From assembly GCA_022072615.1 (NCBI GenBank), contig JAJVHS010000052.1:1-64000 (forward strand): a stretch of 64,000 nucleotides of DNA. The letters are read 5' to 3'. A model generated the notes under the pieces. The model worked only from the letters and a program-made list of their open reading frames with translations. It did not search any database and was not told the DNA's origin. The DNA is from Phycisphaerales bacterium. GTDB taxonomy: Bacteria; Planctomycetota; Phycisphaerae; Phycisphaerales; UBA1924. Each line of letters opens with the position of its first letter. Position 1 is the stretch's first letter. Positions 55,065 through 64,000 of this stretch are shown one piece after another. The translations under genes and the position numbers were made by a program.

Positions 55065-55892
55065 ATGAATCACACCCTGTGTGCTGTGCTGGTCTTAGCG
55101 TGCCCGGGCGTCGCGGTGGCGAGCGTTCCGTTGGCGTCGTGCGGGTTCGAGCCGCCCGCGTACCACCTGGGCGTGCTCGACCAGCAGGGATCGTGGTTGG
55201 CCTTCCCTGGGGACATGGCGGGGGCCGTGGACGTCGTGACCACGCCGCGCAAGTCGGGCGTGCAGGGGATGCTGATGAACCAGTCGGTGACGTTCGACTC
55301 GCTCGAAGCGGTGTGGCTCTGCAACGCCACGCTGAGCAGCGGGACGGACCTGCTGAGCGTCGAGTGGGACATGCGGATCGAACTAGGGAACGGCTCCGGG
55401 TGGACGATCACGCTGACCGCCGCCAACGGGGCGCCGCTGGGAATGCTCTGGGTCGACGGCGGCAACCTCTGGTACAAGGTGTGGAGCTTTGATCCGCAGG
55501 CCGGCAATGGATTCCTGAACGCGGGCACGTGGGGCCGCTTCCGCGTGGACCTGGACTGGTCGGCTCGGACGACCACGTTCATGCTGGGCTCAACGGTGAT
55601 CGGGACGCAGGGCTGGCACCACACGCCGTCGCGCGGCGTGGCCCAGGTCGCGCTGCGTTCGCTCATCGGCGGCACGACCGACACGGCCGCGTTCGACAAC
55701 TTCCTCGTGAGCGAGACGCCGCCCCCGTGCCCGGCCGACTTCGACGGGTCGGGGTTCGTCGACACCGACGATTTCGACGCGTTCGTGGTCGCCTTCGAGC
55801 AGGGATTCATCGAGGCGGACTTTGACGCCTCCGGCTTTGTCGACACCGACGATTTCGATGCATTCGTGCGAGCGTTCGAGGCCGGCTGCTGA
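55065..55892 (+). CDS. Secreted protein with GC-type dockerin-like C-terminus
   Basis: Signal peptide; C-term CPADFDGSGFVDTDDFDAFVVAFEQGFIEADFDASGFVDTDDFDAFVRAFEAGC*. Confidence 0.8.
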   Translation: MNHTLCAVLVLACPGVAVASVPLASCGFEPPAYHLGVLDQQGSWLAFPGDMAGAVDVVTTPRKSGVQGMLMNQSVTFDSLEAVWLCNATLSSGTDLLSVEWDMRIELGNGSGWTITLTAANGAPLGMLWVDGGNLWYKVWSFDPQAGNGFLNAGTWGRFRVDLDWSARTTTFMLGSTVIGTQGWHHTPSRGVAQVALRSLIGGTTDTAAFDNFLVSETPPPCPADFDGSGFVDTDDFDAFVVAFEQGFIEADFDASGFVDTDDFDAFVRAFEAGC

Positions 55893-55897
55893 GCGCA

Positions 55898-55930
55898 TGA
55901 AAAAGGGCGCACGCGTTCGTGAGTGCGCCC
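55898..55930 (-). terminator. Terminator for minus-strand transcription
   Basis: Minus strand GGGCGCACTCACGAACGCGTGCGCCCTTTTTTC. Confidence 0.7.
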
Positions 55931-56034
55931 GAGGGGATCGTGGTCAACGCGGGTTCACGACCGGCGGCGGCGGAGCCCGGCGGCCGCGGCGAGCAGTCCC
56001 AGCGCCGTCTTGCCGGAGAAGCTCGATCGGCGAG

Positions 56035-56799
56035 TCAATCCGGCTGCGGGAGATGGCAGGTGTTCTCGAGCCCGTTCTTGGCGTAGTACTGCTGGTGGTA
56101 CTCCTCGGCCCGGTAGAAGGTCTGGGCCGGTTCGACGACGGTGACGATCGGCCGCTTGTGCTTGCCGCTCGCGGACCGGCGTGCCTTGACGGCTTCCGCG
56201 ACCTGCTTCTGTTCAGGGGAGTGGTAGAAGATCACGGACCGGTACTGGGTGCCGTAGTCCGGGCCTTGGCGGTTGAGCTGGGTCGGATCATGGAGCCGGA
56301 AGAAGAGGTCGACGAGCTGCTCGTAGCTGACCTTGGTCGGGTCGAAGGTGAGCTGGACGACTTCGGCGTGCCCGGTGGTGTCGGTGCAGACCTGCTTGTA
56401 GGTCGGGTTCTCGAGGTGGCCGCCGGAGTAGCCCACGGCCGCGCCGACCACGCCGGGCTGAAGGCGGAAGGTCGCTTCCACGCCCCAGAAGCATCCGGCG
56501 CCGAAGGTGGCCAACTGCGTCTGCATGGTCGAGCTCTCCTGGGCGGGGCTGGTTGAAACGGGGGCCTGGTGCGATGCCGCGGTGACCTCCGTCGCCGGAG
56601 CGGCCCCCTGCGTCGTCGCGCTTGCGGGTGTATGTGTCTGGGCGGCGGCCCGAGTCGGCGACCCCTGACCGCCGGGTGCGGTTCCGGCGTTGACGGGCGC
56701 CCGCGTGCAACCGGTCAGCACGAGCATGAATGCCGCCACCGCCCCCAAGCATCCCTGATGCATCCTCATCCTCGCTTTCCGGTGCTTTCCTCTCGACAT
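56035..56799 (-). CDS. msrA: Peptide-methionine (S)-S-oxide reductase, lipoprotein-type signal
   Basis: [58 protein letters not shown]...[17 protein letters not shown]. Confidence 0.95.
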   Translation of the reverse strand: MSRGKHRKARMRMHQGCLGAVAAFMLVLTGCTRAPVNAGTAPGGQGSPTRAAAQTHTPASATTQGAAPATEVTAASHQAPVSTSPAQESSTMQTQLATFGAGCFWGVEATFRLQPGVVGAAVGYSGGHLENPTYKQVCTDTTGHAEVVQLTFDPTKVSYEQLVDLFFRLHDPTQLNRQGPDYGTQYRSVIFYHSPEQKQVAEAVKARRSASGKHKRPIVTVVEPAQTFYRAEEYHQQYYAKNGLENTCHLPQPD

Positions 56800-56833
56800 T
56801 TGATGCCGATCCCGGGACAGTGTCTCCGCCCGG

Positions 56834-58390
56834 TTGGATCATTCGTGTCCGACGCAACTCTGGAGTCGCCGCGTGGCCTGGACGGCTGTGAATCGTACGA
56901 ACGCTCGGGGCGTGCTCGGCCTGATTGGGGCCATGGCGGTCGTCTTTGGGTCGGGTTGCGCGACCCCGGCGAGGCCCGAGCTGTCGCACCTGACCGATCA
57001 GGCCGTTCCCGAGCCGTACAACGGCGAGTACGTCGCGACCTTTCACACCCGATGGTTCGGCCCGGTGTACGCCAGGCTCACCGCGCAGCGCACCGGCGAC
57101 GGCTTCAAGGCGAACACGGCGCCGGGGGTCGCATGGTCGCTGGTGGGCGGCGTCGAGCAGGTGCTGGGCCAGGTGTTCGCTCCGTTCCTGTTCCCTAGCG
57201 GGATGCTGCTGGTCTGGACCTCGGAGGACCCCGAAGCCAAGGCCGGCGCGCCGGCGGAGGGTTGGATCGGTCCGGCGACGATCGATCCGTGGCGGCTTCC
57301 GACCACCATGAGCCGTCCCGAAGGCCCGGTCGTGATCCGCTACCGGGACGGCCGAGCCCTGGGGGTGATGACGCTCGCGCGACCCGCGGCGCAGCCGCTG
57401 CCGCGCACGGACTATTCGCTGCTCAATCAGCGGCTGGGCGACATCATGCGAGCGTCCTACTACGACCCCGACGCGCTCGACGCTGCCGCGATGAAATCCT
57501 TCCTGACCGACATCAGGGCCGCTGAGCCGGCCGTGCGCGATGACCTGACGTACCTCGCCTCGCTCGCGCTCGCGTGGCGGAAGCACTCGGGTGTCGCGAT
57601 GCCGCTGCCTTCGCGCCGGCAGGAGGCGCTGAGCCGCGAACTGCTGTCGGCCGTGCAGAACCCCGTGGAATCGCTCTCGGCCAAGGTGAGCGAGAAATCG
57701 CGCATCGCCACGATCGACGCGGTCGTGTTCGAGGACGCCCAGGCGGTCGACCGCGTGATGGAGCAGTTGATCTCGCAGGACCCCGCCGGGATCCTGCTGG
57801 ACCTTCGCAACTGCACCGGCCTGGACCTCTCGGCGCTGCGACTGGTCTCGTGGCTGGTGCGCGAACCGGTTGACGCGGGCATGTTCGTGGCGGGTTCGAA
57901 GCGAGCGCTGGTGAAGTCCGGGGATGCCGACCGGATCGAGGCCGAAGCGGTGGCGATCGACGGCCCGGCGCGGGTCGCCAGCGCGACCAGCACGCTGGAA
58001 CGCGAGGGCTCGGTGTTGCTGTCGGTGCATCCGGCCGACCGGGTGTACGCCGGGCCGGTGGTCGTGCTGACCTCGTCCAGAACCCGTTCGACCGGCGAGT
58101 TGCTGGCCTGGCTGCTCCAATCGACCGGACGGGCCCGGGTTGTCGGCGAGAAGACGGCCCAGCGCCCCCGGCTGTCGCGCGAGCACGATCTTGGCCAGGG
58201 GTTTGTCGTCCGCATCGACGAGTTCGACTGGGTGCCACCGCTCGAGGCATCAGGGGGGAAGGCGGATCCGGCGGTCGTCCCGGATGTCGCCGCGTCGCGT
58301 CAACGGGCGCCGGCTCGGGGATCCCGCCTGCTGGCCGACCTCATCGCCGAAGGCGACGCCGGGCAGGCACGCCCGGGCACGAAAAAGTAG
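56834..58390 (+). CDS. S41-like (tail-specific protease family) lipoprotein; start uncertain
   Basis: [22 protein letters not shown] lipobox; [69 protein letters not shown]. Confidence 0.65.
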   Translation: MDHSCPTQLWSRRVAWTAVNRTNARGVLGLIGAMAVVFGSGCATPARPELSHLTDQAVPEPYNGEYVATFHTRWFGPVYARLTAQRTGDGFKANTAPGVAWSLVGGVEQVLGQVFAPFLFPSGMLLVWTSEDPEAKAGAPAEGWIGPATIDPWRLPTTMSRPEGPVVIRYRDGRALGVMTLARPAAQPLPRTDYSLLNQRLGDIMRASYYDPDALDAAAMKSFLTDIRAAEPAVRDDLTYLASLALAWRKHSGVAMPLPSRRQEALSRELLSAVQNPVESLSAKVSEKSRIATIDAVVFEDAQAVDRVMEQLISQDPAGILLDLRNCTGLDLSALRLVSWLVREPVDAGMFVAGSKRALVKSGDADRIEAEAVAIDGPARVASATSTLEREGSVLLSVHPADRVYAGPVVVLTSSRTRSTGELLAWLLQSTGRARVVGEKTAQRPRLSREHDLGQGFVVRIDEFDWVPPLEASGGKADPAVVPDVAASRQRAPARGSRLLADLIAEGDAGQARPGTKK

Positions 58391-58539
58391 AATCCACGGG
58401 TGTTTGGTGCATCTGGTCGGGCCGGCGGTGCATACGTGGGGTTATTGGGCCGTGGGGAGCGCCGCCGCGAGTTGCGGTACCATCCTCACGCCGCTGGTTC
58501 GGCCCATTTCCGGGGCATTCTCCTTGGCACAGGTCTGCA

Positions 58540-59202
58540 ATGTCCATGCCTCCTGAGGACATTCATCCTCCGAACACCCCCGCCCGGGGTGCCACGCTCG
58601 GGGCCGCAAGCGGGCCTCCCTCCGCCAGGTTGACGGGCGAGGAGTTCGCCCGCCGGTACCGGGAGTCGTGGCGGGTTCTCTGGTGCATCGCGGCGGGCGA
58701 GACGGGCGACCGGTCCGCCGCGGACGATATTGTGCAGCAGGCGGCGCTCGTCGCCCTGGCTCGGCTCGCTGACTTCGATCCGTCAACCAGCTTCCTTGCA
58801 TGGATGGCCCAGATCGTGCGTTACACCGCCAAGAACGAGAGCCAGAAGACCCGCCGGCGCAGGACGTCCGCCACGGACCCTGCGTCGATGGATTCGACGG
58901 CCCCCGGGCGGAAGACCGACGACGAACCGGCCCCGCCCATCAGCCGCTTCGGCCACCTGGTGCCGGGCCAGAATTCGTTCGACGACCGCTTGATGAAGGC
59001 CCTGGAAACACTCGATACTGTCGCTCGGTCGTGCCTGCTGATGCGCGTCGTGCTCGACACGCCGTACAAGGAGATTTCGCTCATCCTCGGAATCCCGCAG
59101 GGCACCGCCATGAGCCACGTCGACCGAGCCAGGCGAGCGCTGCGGACCCACCTCACGGCCGGGAGCGCCGGGCAAGCCCGCCCGGGAGGAGGTCACTCAT
59201 GA
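58540..59202 (+). CDS. ECF-type RNA polymerase sigma factor
   Basis: sigma2-like DIVQQAALVALARLADFDPSTSFLAWMAQIVRYTAKNE; sigma4-like PYKEISLILGIPQGTAMSHVDRARRALRTHL. Confidence 0.88.
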   Translation: MSMPPEDIHPPNTPARGATLGAASGPPSARLTGEEFARRYRESWRVLWCIAAGETGDRSAADDIVQQAALVALARLADFDPSTSFLAWMAQIVRYTAKNESQKTRRRRTSATDPASMDSTAPGRKTDDEPAPPISRFGHLVPGQNSFDDRLMKALETLDTVARSCLLMRVVLDTPYKEISLILGIPQGTAMSHVDRARRALRTHLTAGSAGQARPGGGHS

Positions 59203-60065
59203 CGCTGCCTCCCGAAGAACTTGCCCAGATGCTCGACGCGTACCTCGACGGGCGTCTCAACGAGGAACAGTCCCGTCGTCTGGAAGCCCTGGCCGCGCAG
59301 GACCCCGCGCTGGCCGCCGAGCTCGAGGCGGCGACGGCCGCGGACCAGTCGATCAGGCGGCTGTTTGCGCCCCCCGAACCGGCCGCGCTCACGCCCGAAC
59401 ACCAGGCATTCACCGCGCCGGCGCCGATCGTCTTCCCCGGCCACGCGGGTTCGGCGCATTCAGCGCCGACCATTCCGGCCCAGGCTCCGCTCGCGGCGGG
59501 AAGCACGGCGCGCCCGGATCAATCGGGGACCGGCACGAAGACCAGGTCGCGCACGCCGCTGTGGCTGGCGATCGCGGCGGTGCTCGTCATCGCCGTCGGC
59601 GGGGCGATCTACTTCAACCTGTCCTCGCCGCCGGAATCATCCGGTCGCCAGCCCAAGGCCGCGCTCACGCCGTCCCAGCTCTACGCGAACCTGATGGCCA
59701 AGAAGTTCCGGCCGGCGTTCGTCTGCGAGAACGACGAACAGTTCGCCAAGTTCCTGGGCGATCGTTTCGGGTCGGGCGCGGTGCTCGCGCAGGCGCCGAC
59801 GGTCGAGATCCTCGGATGGGACTACGCCGACGGCATGATCGGCGAGGCGACGGCGGTCATCATGACGAAGGTCGACGACCAGCCCGTCGTGCTGGTGGTG
59901 GATGAGAAGAAGTACGACCGCACCCTCGAACCGCCCGCGGGCGGGCTCAAGATGTTCCGCGACGTGTGCAACGGCCTGGTGTTCTACGAGATCACCCCGC
60001 TCGCCGAGCCGCGGCTGCTCCAGCTCCTCAAGGCCGCCCCGCCGCTGGTCCTGCGCACCGACTGA
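59199..60065 (+). CDS. Anti-sigma factor-like single-TM protein
   Basis: ATGA overlap with the sigma gene; MTLPPEELAQMLDAYLDGRLNEEQSRRLEALAAQDPALAAELEA; TM LWLAIAAVLVIAVGGAIYF. Confidence 0.8.
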   Translation: MTLPPEELAQMLDAYLDGRLNEEQSRRLEALAAQDPALAAELEAATAADQSIRRLFAPPEPAALTPEHQAFTAPAPIVFPGHAGSAHSAPTIPAQAPLAAGSTARPDQSGTGTKTRSRTPLWLAIAAVLVIAVGGAIYFNLSSPPESSGRQPKAALTPSQLYANLMAKKFRPAFVCENDEQFAKFLGDRFGSGAVLAQAPTVEILGWDYADGMIGEATAVIMTKVDDQPVVLVVDEKKYDRTLEPPAGGLKMFRDVCNGLVFYEITPLAEPRLLQLLKAAPPLVLRTD

Positions 60066-60139
60066 ACGGGCCTTGCGATCCGTACCATGTGGCCTCTGGT
60101 CGCCGGCACCGGTCCGAGCGGCGCGGGAAGGAGGTCGGC

Positions 60140-61540
60140 GTGCGGATCACGTTTTGGGGCGCGGCGGGCGAGGTGACCGGGTCGTGCTACCTGGTCGAGA
60201 CCGACAAGGCCCGGGTGATGGTCGACTGCGGCATTCACCAGGGCTACCCGGAGGCCGAGGCCCGGAACCGCCGCGTTCCGTGGAAGCGCGATCTGCGGCT
60301 CGACGCGGTCGTGCTCACGCACGCGCACCTGGATCACAGCGGACGCCTGCCCCTGATCAACCGACTTCCGGGCGAATGGCGGACGTTCGCGACGCCGGCG
60401 ACCGCCGCCCTGACCGACATCCTGCTCGAGGACTCCGCCCGCCTCCAGGAGCAGGACACGATGCTCGCCAACCGCCGCCGAGCCCGGGCCGGAAAGCCGC
60501 TGCTGACGCCGCTCTACACGCCGCGCGACGCCGCGGAATCGCTCTCGCGGCTCAAGTCGGTCGCGTACCAGACCCCGACGCAGATCGCGCCGGGCATCAC
60601 CATCCGCTTCGTCGATGCCGGGCACATCCTCGGGTCCACGAGCGTCGAGATGATCGCCGAGGACGCGGGCCGCACGCGCACCATCGCGTTCAGCGCTGAC
60701 ATCGGCGTGCCCGGGTCGCCGCTGCTCGCCGATCCAACGCCGCTCGATCGAGCCGACGTCGTCATGCTCGAATCCACCTACGGCGACCGCGACCACCGGC
60801 CGATGGAGCAGACCCTCGACGAGCTGACGGCGATCCTCCGCGAAGCCGAGCGCGACGGCGAGAAGGTCCTGATCCCCGCGTTCGCGGTCGGCCGGACGCA
60901 GAACCTGATCTACCACATGGCCCAGCTCCACCGCGAGGGCCGGATCAACAACCTGCCGGTGTACATCGACAGCCCGATGGCGATCGCCGCGACGCGGCTG
61001 TACCTCGACCACGTCGACATTCTTGATGCCGATGCCCGCCGGCTGGCCGAGTACAAGAGCTCCCTTCTCAGGTTCCCGACCCTGCGGTATTCGCAGAGCG
61101 CCGACGATTCGCGGAGACTCAACGACCTCCGCGGGGCGGCGGTGATCATCGCGGGGTCGGGGATGTGCAACGGCGGGCGGATCGTCCACCACCTGCGGCA
61201 CAACCTGTGGAAGCCGGGTGTTCACGTCGTGTTCACCGGATTCCAGGGCCAGGGCACGCTCGGACGCGAGCTTGTGCAGCGCCCGTCGAGTGTCCGGATC
61301 TTTGGCGAGACGGTCGCGGTCAAGGCCCGGATCCACACGCTGGGCGGGCTTTCGGCCCACGGGGGGCAATCGACGCTGGTGGATTGGGCGAGCCACCTGG
61401 TCGGCCCGGGCAAGCCCACGCCGCGGTTCTTCCTGACGCACGGCGAAGACGGCCCGCGCGCGGCGCTGGCGGGCGTGCTCCGCAACCGGCTGAAGATCGA
61501 AGCGGAGCGGCCGGTGCTCGGTCAGACGGTGGACGTGTAA
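60140..61540 (+). CDS. Metallo-beta-lactamase/beta-CASP RNA exonuclease family
   Basis: GTG start; LTHAHLDHSG, MLESTYGDRDHR, FAVGRTQNLIY, GSGMCNGGRIVHHLRHNL, LSAHGGQSTLVDW. Confidence 0.92.
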   Translation: MRITFWGAAGEVTGSCYLVETDKARVMVDCGIHQGYPEAEARNRRVPWKRDLRLDAVVLTHAHLDHSGRLPLINRLPGEWRTFATPATAALTDILLEDSARLQEQDTMLANRRRARAGKPLLTPLYTPRDAAESLSRLKSVAYQTPTQIAPGITIRFVDAGHILGSTSVEMIAEDAGRTRTIAFSADIGVPGSPLLADPTPLDRADVVMLESTYGDRDHRPMEQTLDELTAILREAERDGEKVLIPAFAVGRTQNLIYHMAQLHREGRINNLPVYIDSPMAIAATRLYLDHVDILDADARRLAEYKSSLLRFPTLRYSQSADDSRRLNDLRGAAVIIAGSGMCNGGRIVHHLRHNLWKPGVHVVFTGFQGQGTLGRELVQRPSSVRIFGETVAVKARIHTLGGLSAHGGQSTLVDWASHLVGPGKPTPRFFLTHGEDGPRAALAGVLRNRLKIEAERPVLGQTVDV

Positions 61541-61656
61541 ATAACAGTCTTGATGATGCGAATATGTGTTGATAGCATCCTCGCGGTTTGCCGCGGGTCT
61601 GGGAGCCGCACGCGCGAGGGCGCCTGCGCCGGTCGCCGCGGCGAGGGAGCTTCATC

Positions 61657-62826
61657 ATGTGCCTTCGGTGGATGATCGTCGCGTCGAGCCTCGTGCTCGT
61701 GAACGCCGCGGGGTCGGGCTCGCCGGCCCTGGGAGCGGCGGCTCTCCAGCCGGCGTCGACGGCGCCGATATCGCCCGATGCGCTCGACACGCTGCTGGGG
61801 CCGATCGCGCTGTACCCCGATCCGCTGATCCTGCAGATCATCCAGTGCTCGCAGAGCCCCTTCGAGGTGAAGCAGGTCTCTGAGTGGTTGACGCAGAACT
61901 CGACGCTCAAGGGCACGGCGCTCCAGGACGCGGCCTCGAAGCAGGGCTTTGACGCGAGCTTCGTCGCGCTGGTGCTGTTCCCGCAGGTCGTGCACATGAT
62001 GGCGGATCAGCCCGATTGGACGCGACGGGTCGGCGAGGCGTTCGCGAATGACAAGAACGCGGTCTTCGCCTCGATCCAGCGTCTGCGCACGCAGGCGCAG
62101 GTGATGGGGAACCTGCAGTCCAACCAGCAGCAGAACGTGCAGACGGTGTCGACGTCGACCGGCCAGCAGGTGATCGTCGTCCAGCCCGCCAACCCGCAGG
62201 TGGTGTACGTCCCGCAGTACAACCCGCAGGTGGTGTACACCCAGCCGGCGCCGACGACCGTCGTGCAGGACAACTCGGGCACCGCGGCCGCCGCAGGCCT
62301 GGTGGGCTTTGCCGCGGGCGTCATCGTCGGGGCCGCCGCCGATAACGATAACGATCATTACTACTACGCGTGCGGGGGCTGGGGCTACCACGGCGCGGCG
62401 CTGTGCAGCGAGGGCTGGGACAGCTACTACCAGAACCGCCAGAACATGGCGGGCCAGCGCGGCGACAACCAGCAGCAGCGCCAGGAATGGTCCTCGCAGA
62501 ACCAGCAGCAGCGCCAGGAGTGGGCGGCGCAGAACCAGCAGCAGTGGGCCGCGTCGTCGGCGCAGAACCAGTACGCCCGTTCCCAGTCCGCGTCCGCGAT
62601 GGAGAACACCGCCCAGTCGCGGGGGTACTTCCAGGACCGGTCCGAGAGCACCGCGTCTCAGAACAGCGCGTTCTCGAACTACCAGCGCGGCGACAGCGAA
62701 CGAGCATCGAGTGAGCGCGGGTACGGCAGCCTGAACAGCAGCGGATCGGGCGGCGAGAACCGCGGCGGCGGCGAAGGCCGAAGCTGGAGCGGTGGTGGAA
62801 GTCGCGGCGGCGGGCGGCGCCGGTGA
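61657..62826 (+). CDS. DUF3300-like secreted protein with Gln/Gly-rich C-terminus
   Basis: LLGPIALYPDPLILQIIQCSQSPFEVKQVSEWL...FDASFVALVLFPQVVHMMADQPDWTRRVGEAFANDKNAVFASIQRLR. Confidence 0.85.
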   Translation: MCLRWMIVASSLVLVNAAGSGSPALGAAALQPASTAPISPDALDTLLGPIALYPDPLILQIIQCSQSPFEVKQVSEWLTQNSTLKGTALQDAASKQGFDASFVALVLFPQVVHMMADQPDWTRRVGEAFANDKNAVFASIQRLRTQAQVMGNLQSNQQQNVQTVSTSTGQQVIVVQPANPQVVYVPQYNPQVVYTQPAPTTVVQDNSGTAAAAGLVGFAAGVIVGAAADNDNDHYYYACGGWGYHGAALCSEGWDSYYQNRQNMAGQRGDNQQQRQEWSSQNQQQRQEWAAQNQQQWAASSAQNQYARSQSASAMENTAQSRGYFQDRSESTASQNSAFSNYQRGDSERASSERGYGSLNSSGSGGENRGGGEGRSWSGGGSRGGGRRR

Positions 62827-62883
62827 TGCACAAGACACGGCCCGTCGCTCGACGCGAGCGACCGGGCTTCAGGGAGCCATGTG

Positions 62884-63834
62884 ATGGATGCTCGTCCTCT
62901 GCGGCGCGGGTGGAAGGTGTGGATCCTGGGCGCGGTTGCCGCCGTCATTTCGGGGTGCGTCGCCACCAACTCCCCGGACTATGAGAACCAGCGGACGTTC
63001 ACCAGCCCCGACGAAGCGGTCCATGCGCTGGCCGAGGCCGCCCAGGCCGGCGACACCGGCACCCTCACATCGATCTTCGGTACGCAGGCCGACGCGATCC
63101 TCTCCTCGGGCGATGCCGTCGCCGATCTCCGCAACCGGGAAACATTCTCGGTGGCGATGAACGACCGCTGGTCGCTCCGTCGCATCGATTCGGAGACGCG
63201 CGAGCTGCTCATCGGCCACGACGAATGGCCCTTCCCGGTCCCGGTCGTGAAGGATGCCCGGGGCTGGTGGTTCAACACGCTCGCGGGGCGCGACGAGGTG
63301 CTGGCGCGGCGCATCGGCCGCAACGAGCTGGCGGCCATCGGCGCGCTGCACACGTACGTCGAGGCGCAGCACGAGTACGCGGCCCAGCCGCATGACGGTC
63401 TGCCCGCCGGCGTCTACGCGCAGCAGTTCCGCAGCGATCCGGGCCGTCACAACGGCCTGTTCTGGGAGACCTCGCCGGGCCAGCCGCCCAGCCCGCTCGC
63501 CACGTTTGCCGCGTCCGCGCAGAAGCAGGGGTACGCGGGCGGGTCGGCGTCGGCGCCGGGCCCGCGCACGTACCACGGGCACAACTTCCGCATCCTGACG
63601 CGCCAGGGCGCCGCGGCGCCAGGGGGCGCCAGGGACTACATCTCCAGCGGCGCCATGACCGGCGGCTTCGCGTTGGTCGCGTGGCCCGTCACCTACCGCA
63701 ATACCGGCGTGATGACGTTCATGGTGGGCCCGGATGGGACGGTCTACGAAAAGGACCTCGGTCCCCAGACGGCCGCGGCCGCGGCGGCGATCGCGGAGTT
63801 CAACCCCGGTGAGGGGTGGATCAAGTCGCCCTGA
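62884..63834 (+). CDS. DUF2950-like lipoprotein
   Basis: AVISGCVATNS lipobox; FTSPDEAVHALAEAAQAGDTGTLTSIFG...GWWFNTLAGRDEVLARRIGRNELAAIGALHTYVEAQHEYA. Confidence 0.85.
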   Translation: MDARPLRRGWKVWILGAVAAVISGCVATNSPDYENQRTFTSPDEAVHALAEAAQAGDTGTLTSIFGTQADAILSSGDAVADLRNRETFSVAMNDRWSLRRIDSETRELLIGHDEWPFPVPVVKDARGWWFNTLAGRDEVLARRIGRNELAAIGALHTYVEAQHEYAAQPHDGLPAGVYAQQFRSDPGRHNGLFWETSPGQPPSPLATFAASAQKQGYAGGSASAPGPRTYHGHNFRILTRQGAAAPGGARDYISSGAMTGGFALVAWPVTYRNTGVMTFMVGPDGTVYEKDLGPQTAAAAAAIAEFNPGEGWIKSP

Positions 63835-63861
63835 GCTTCCGCCGGCGCATCGCGATCGCGG

Positions 63862-64000
63862 TCATTGACCGCCGGGGTGTTGTACAGCGGCCTGATCCAT
63901 GCCCGCGTCGGCGGCGATGTAACCGGGTGGCGTGTGGGTCCAGGGGTCGCCGGTGAGCGCCTGCTGGTAACCGACATCAAAGAGCGCCGACATGTACACC
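63862..64000 (-). CDS. C-terminal end of a minus-strand CDS (runs off the window)
   Basis: Reverse translation ...VYMSALFDVGYQQALTGDPWTHTPPGYIAADAGMDQAAVQHPGGQ*. Confidence 0.5.
   Translation of the reverse strand, partial: VYMSALFDVGYQQALTGDPWTHTPPGYIAADAGMDQAAVQHPGGQ

Overview
High-GC bacterial chromosome window. The style suggests Planctomycetes, probably Phycisphaerae: a Ser/Thr kinase-TPR giant, VPAPG...RRRR C-terminal sorting tails, GC-terminating dockerin-like tails and an ECF sigma/anti-sigma pair. Layout: (i) partial RHS/YD-repeat protein and a minimal type II secretion/type IV pilus-like operon (1-7.4 kb); (ii) an accessory island (about 7.4-21.6 kb) with an OLD-family ATPase/TOPRIM nuclease, a frameshifting IS5-type transposase lacking its C-terminus, a second decayed transposase, a minus-strand nucleotide-chemistry operon, a HARE-HTH protein, a truncated tRNA-Thr-like sequence, a possible phage terminase remnant and REP/RAYT-type repeats; (iii) exported and membrane proteins (21.6-37 kb); (iv) rplKAJL-rpoBC (37.4-48.4 kb); (v) exported, regulatory and enzymatic genes (48.5-64 kb). 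The most exciting object is the minus-strand operon at 11239-17337: a membrane-anchored dCTP-deaminase/dUTPase-fold protein, then seven genes each overlapping the next by a few bases: acyl-carrier-protein-like, XRE regulator, ImmA/IrrE protease, thymidylate-synthase-like protein 1, dTMP-kinase-like, 5-hmdU-DNA-kinase helical-domain (HMUDK_hel-like) protein, and thymidylate-synthase-like protein 2. A sigma70-like promoter with a 17-bp near-perfect palindrome at the predicted start site precedes the seven-gene block. I interpret it as a candidate chromosomal thymidine-modification or nucleotide-based defence system under XRE/ImmA control. All family calls are by eye; no searches were run.
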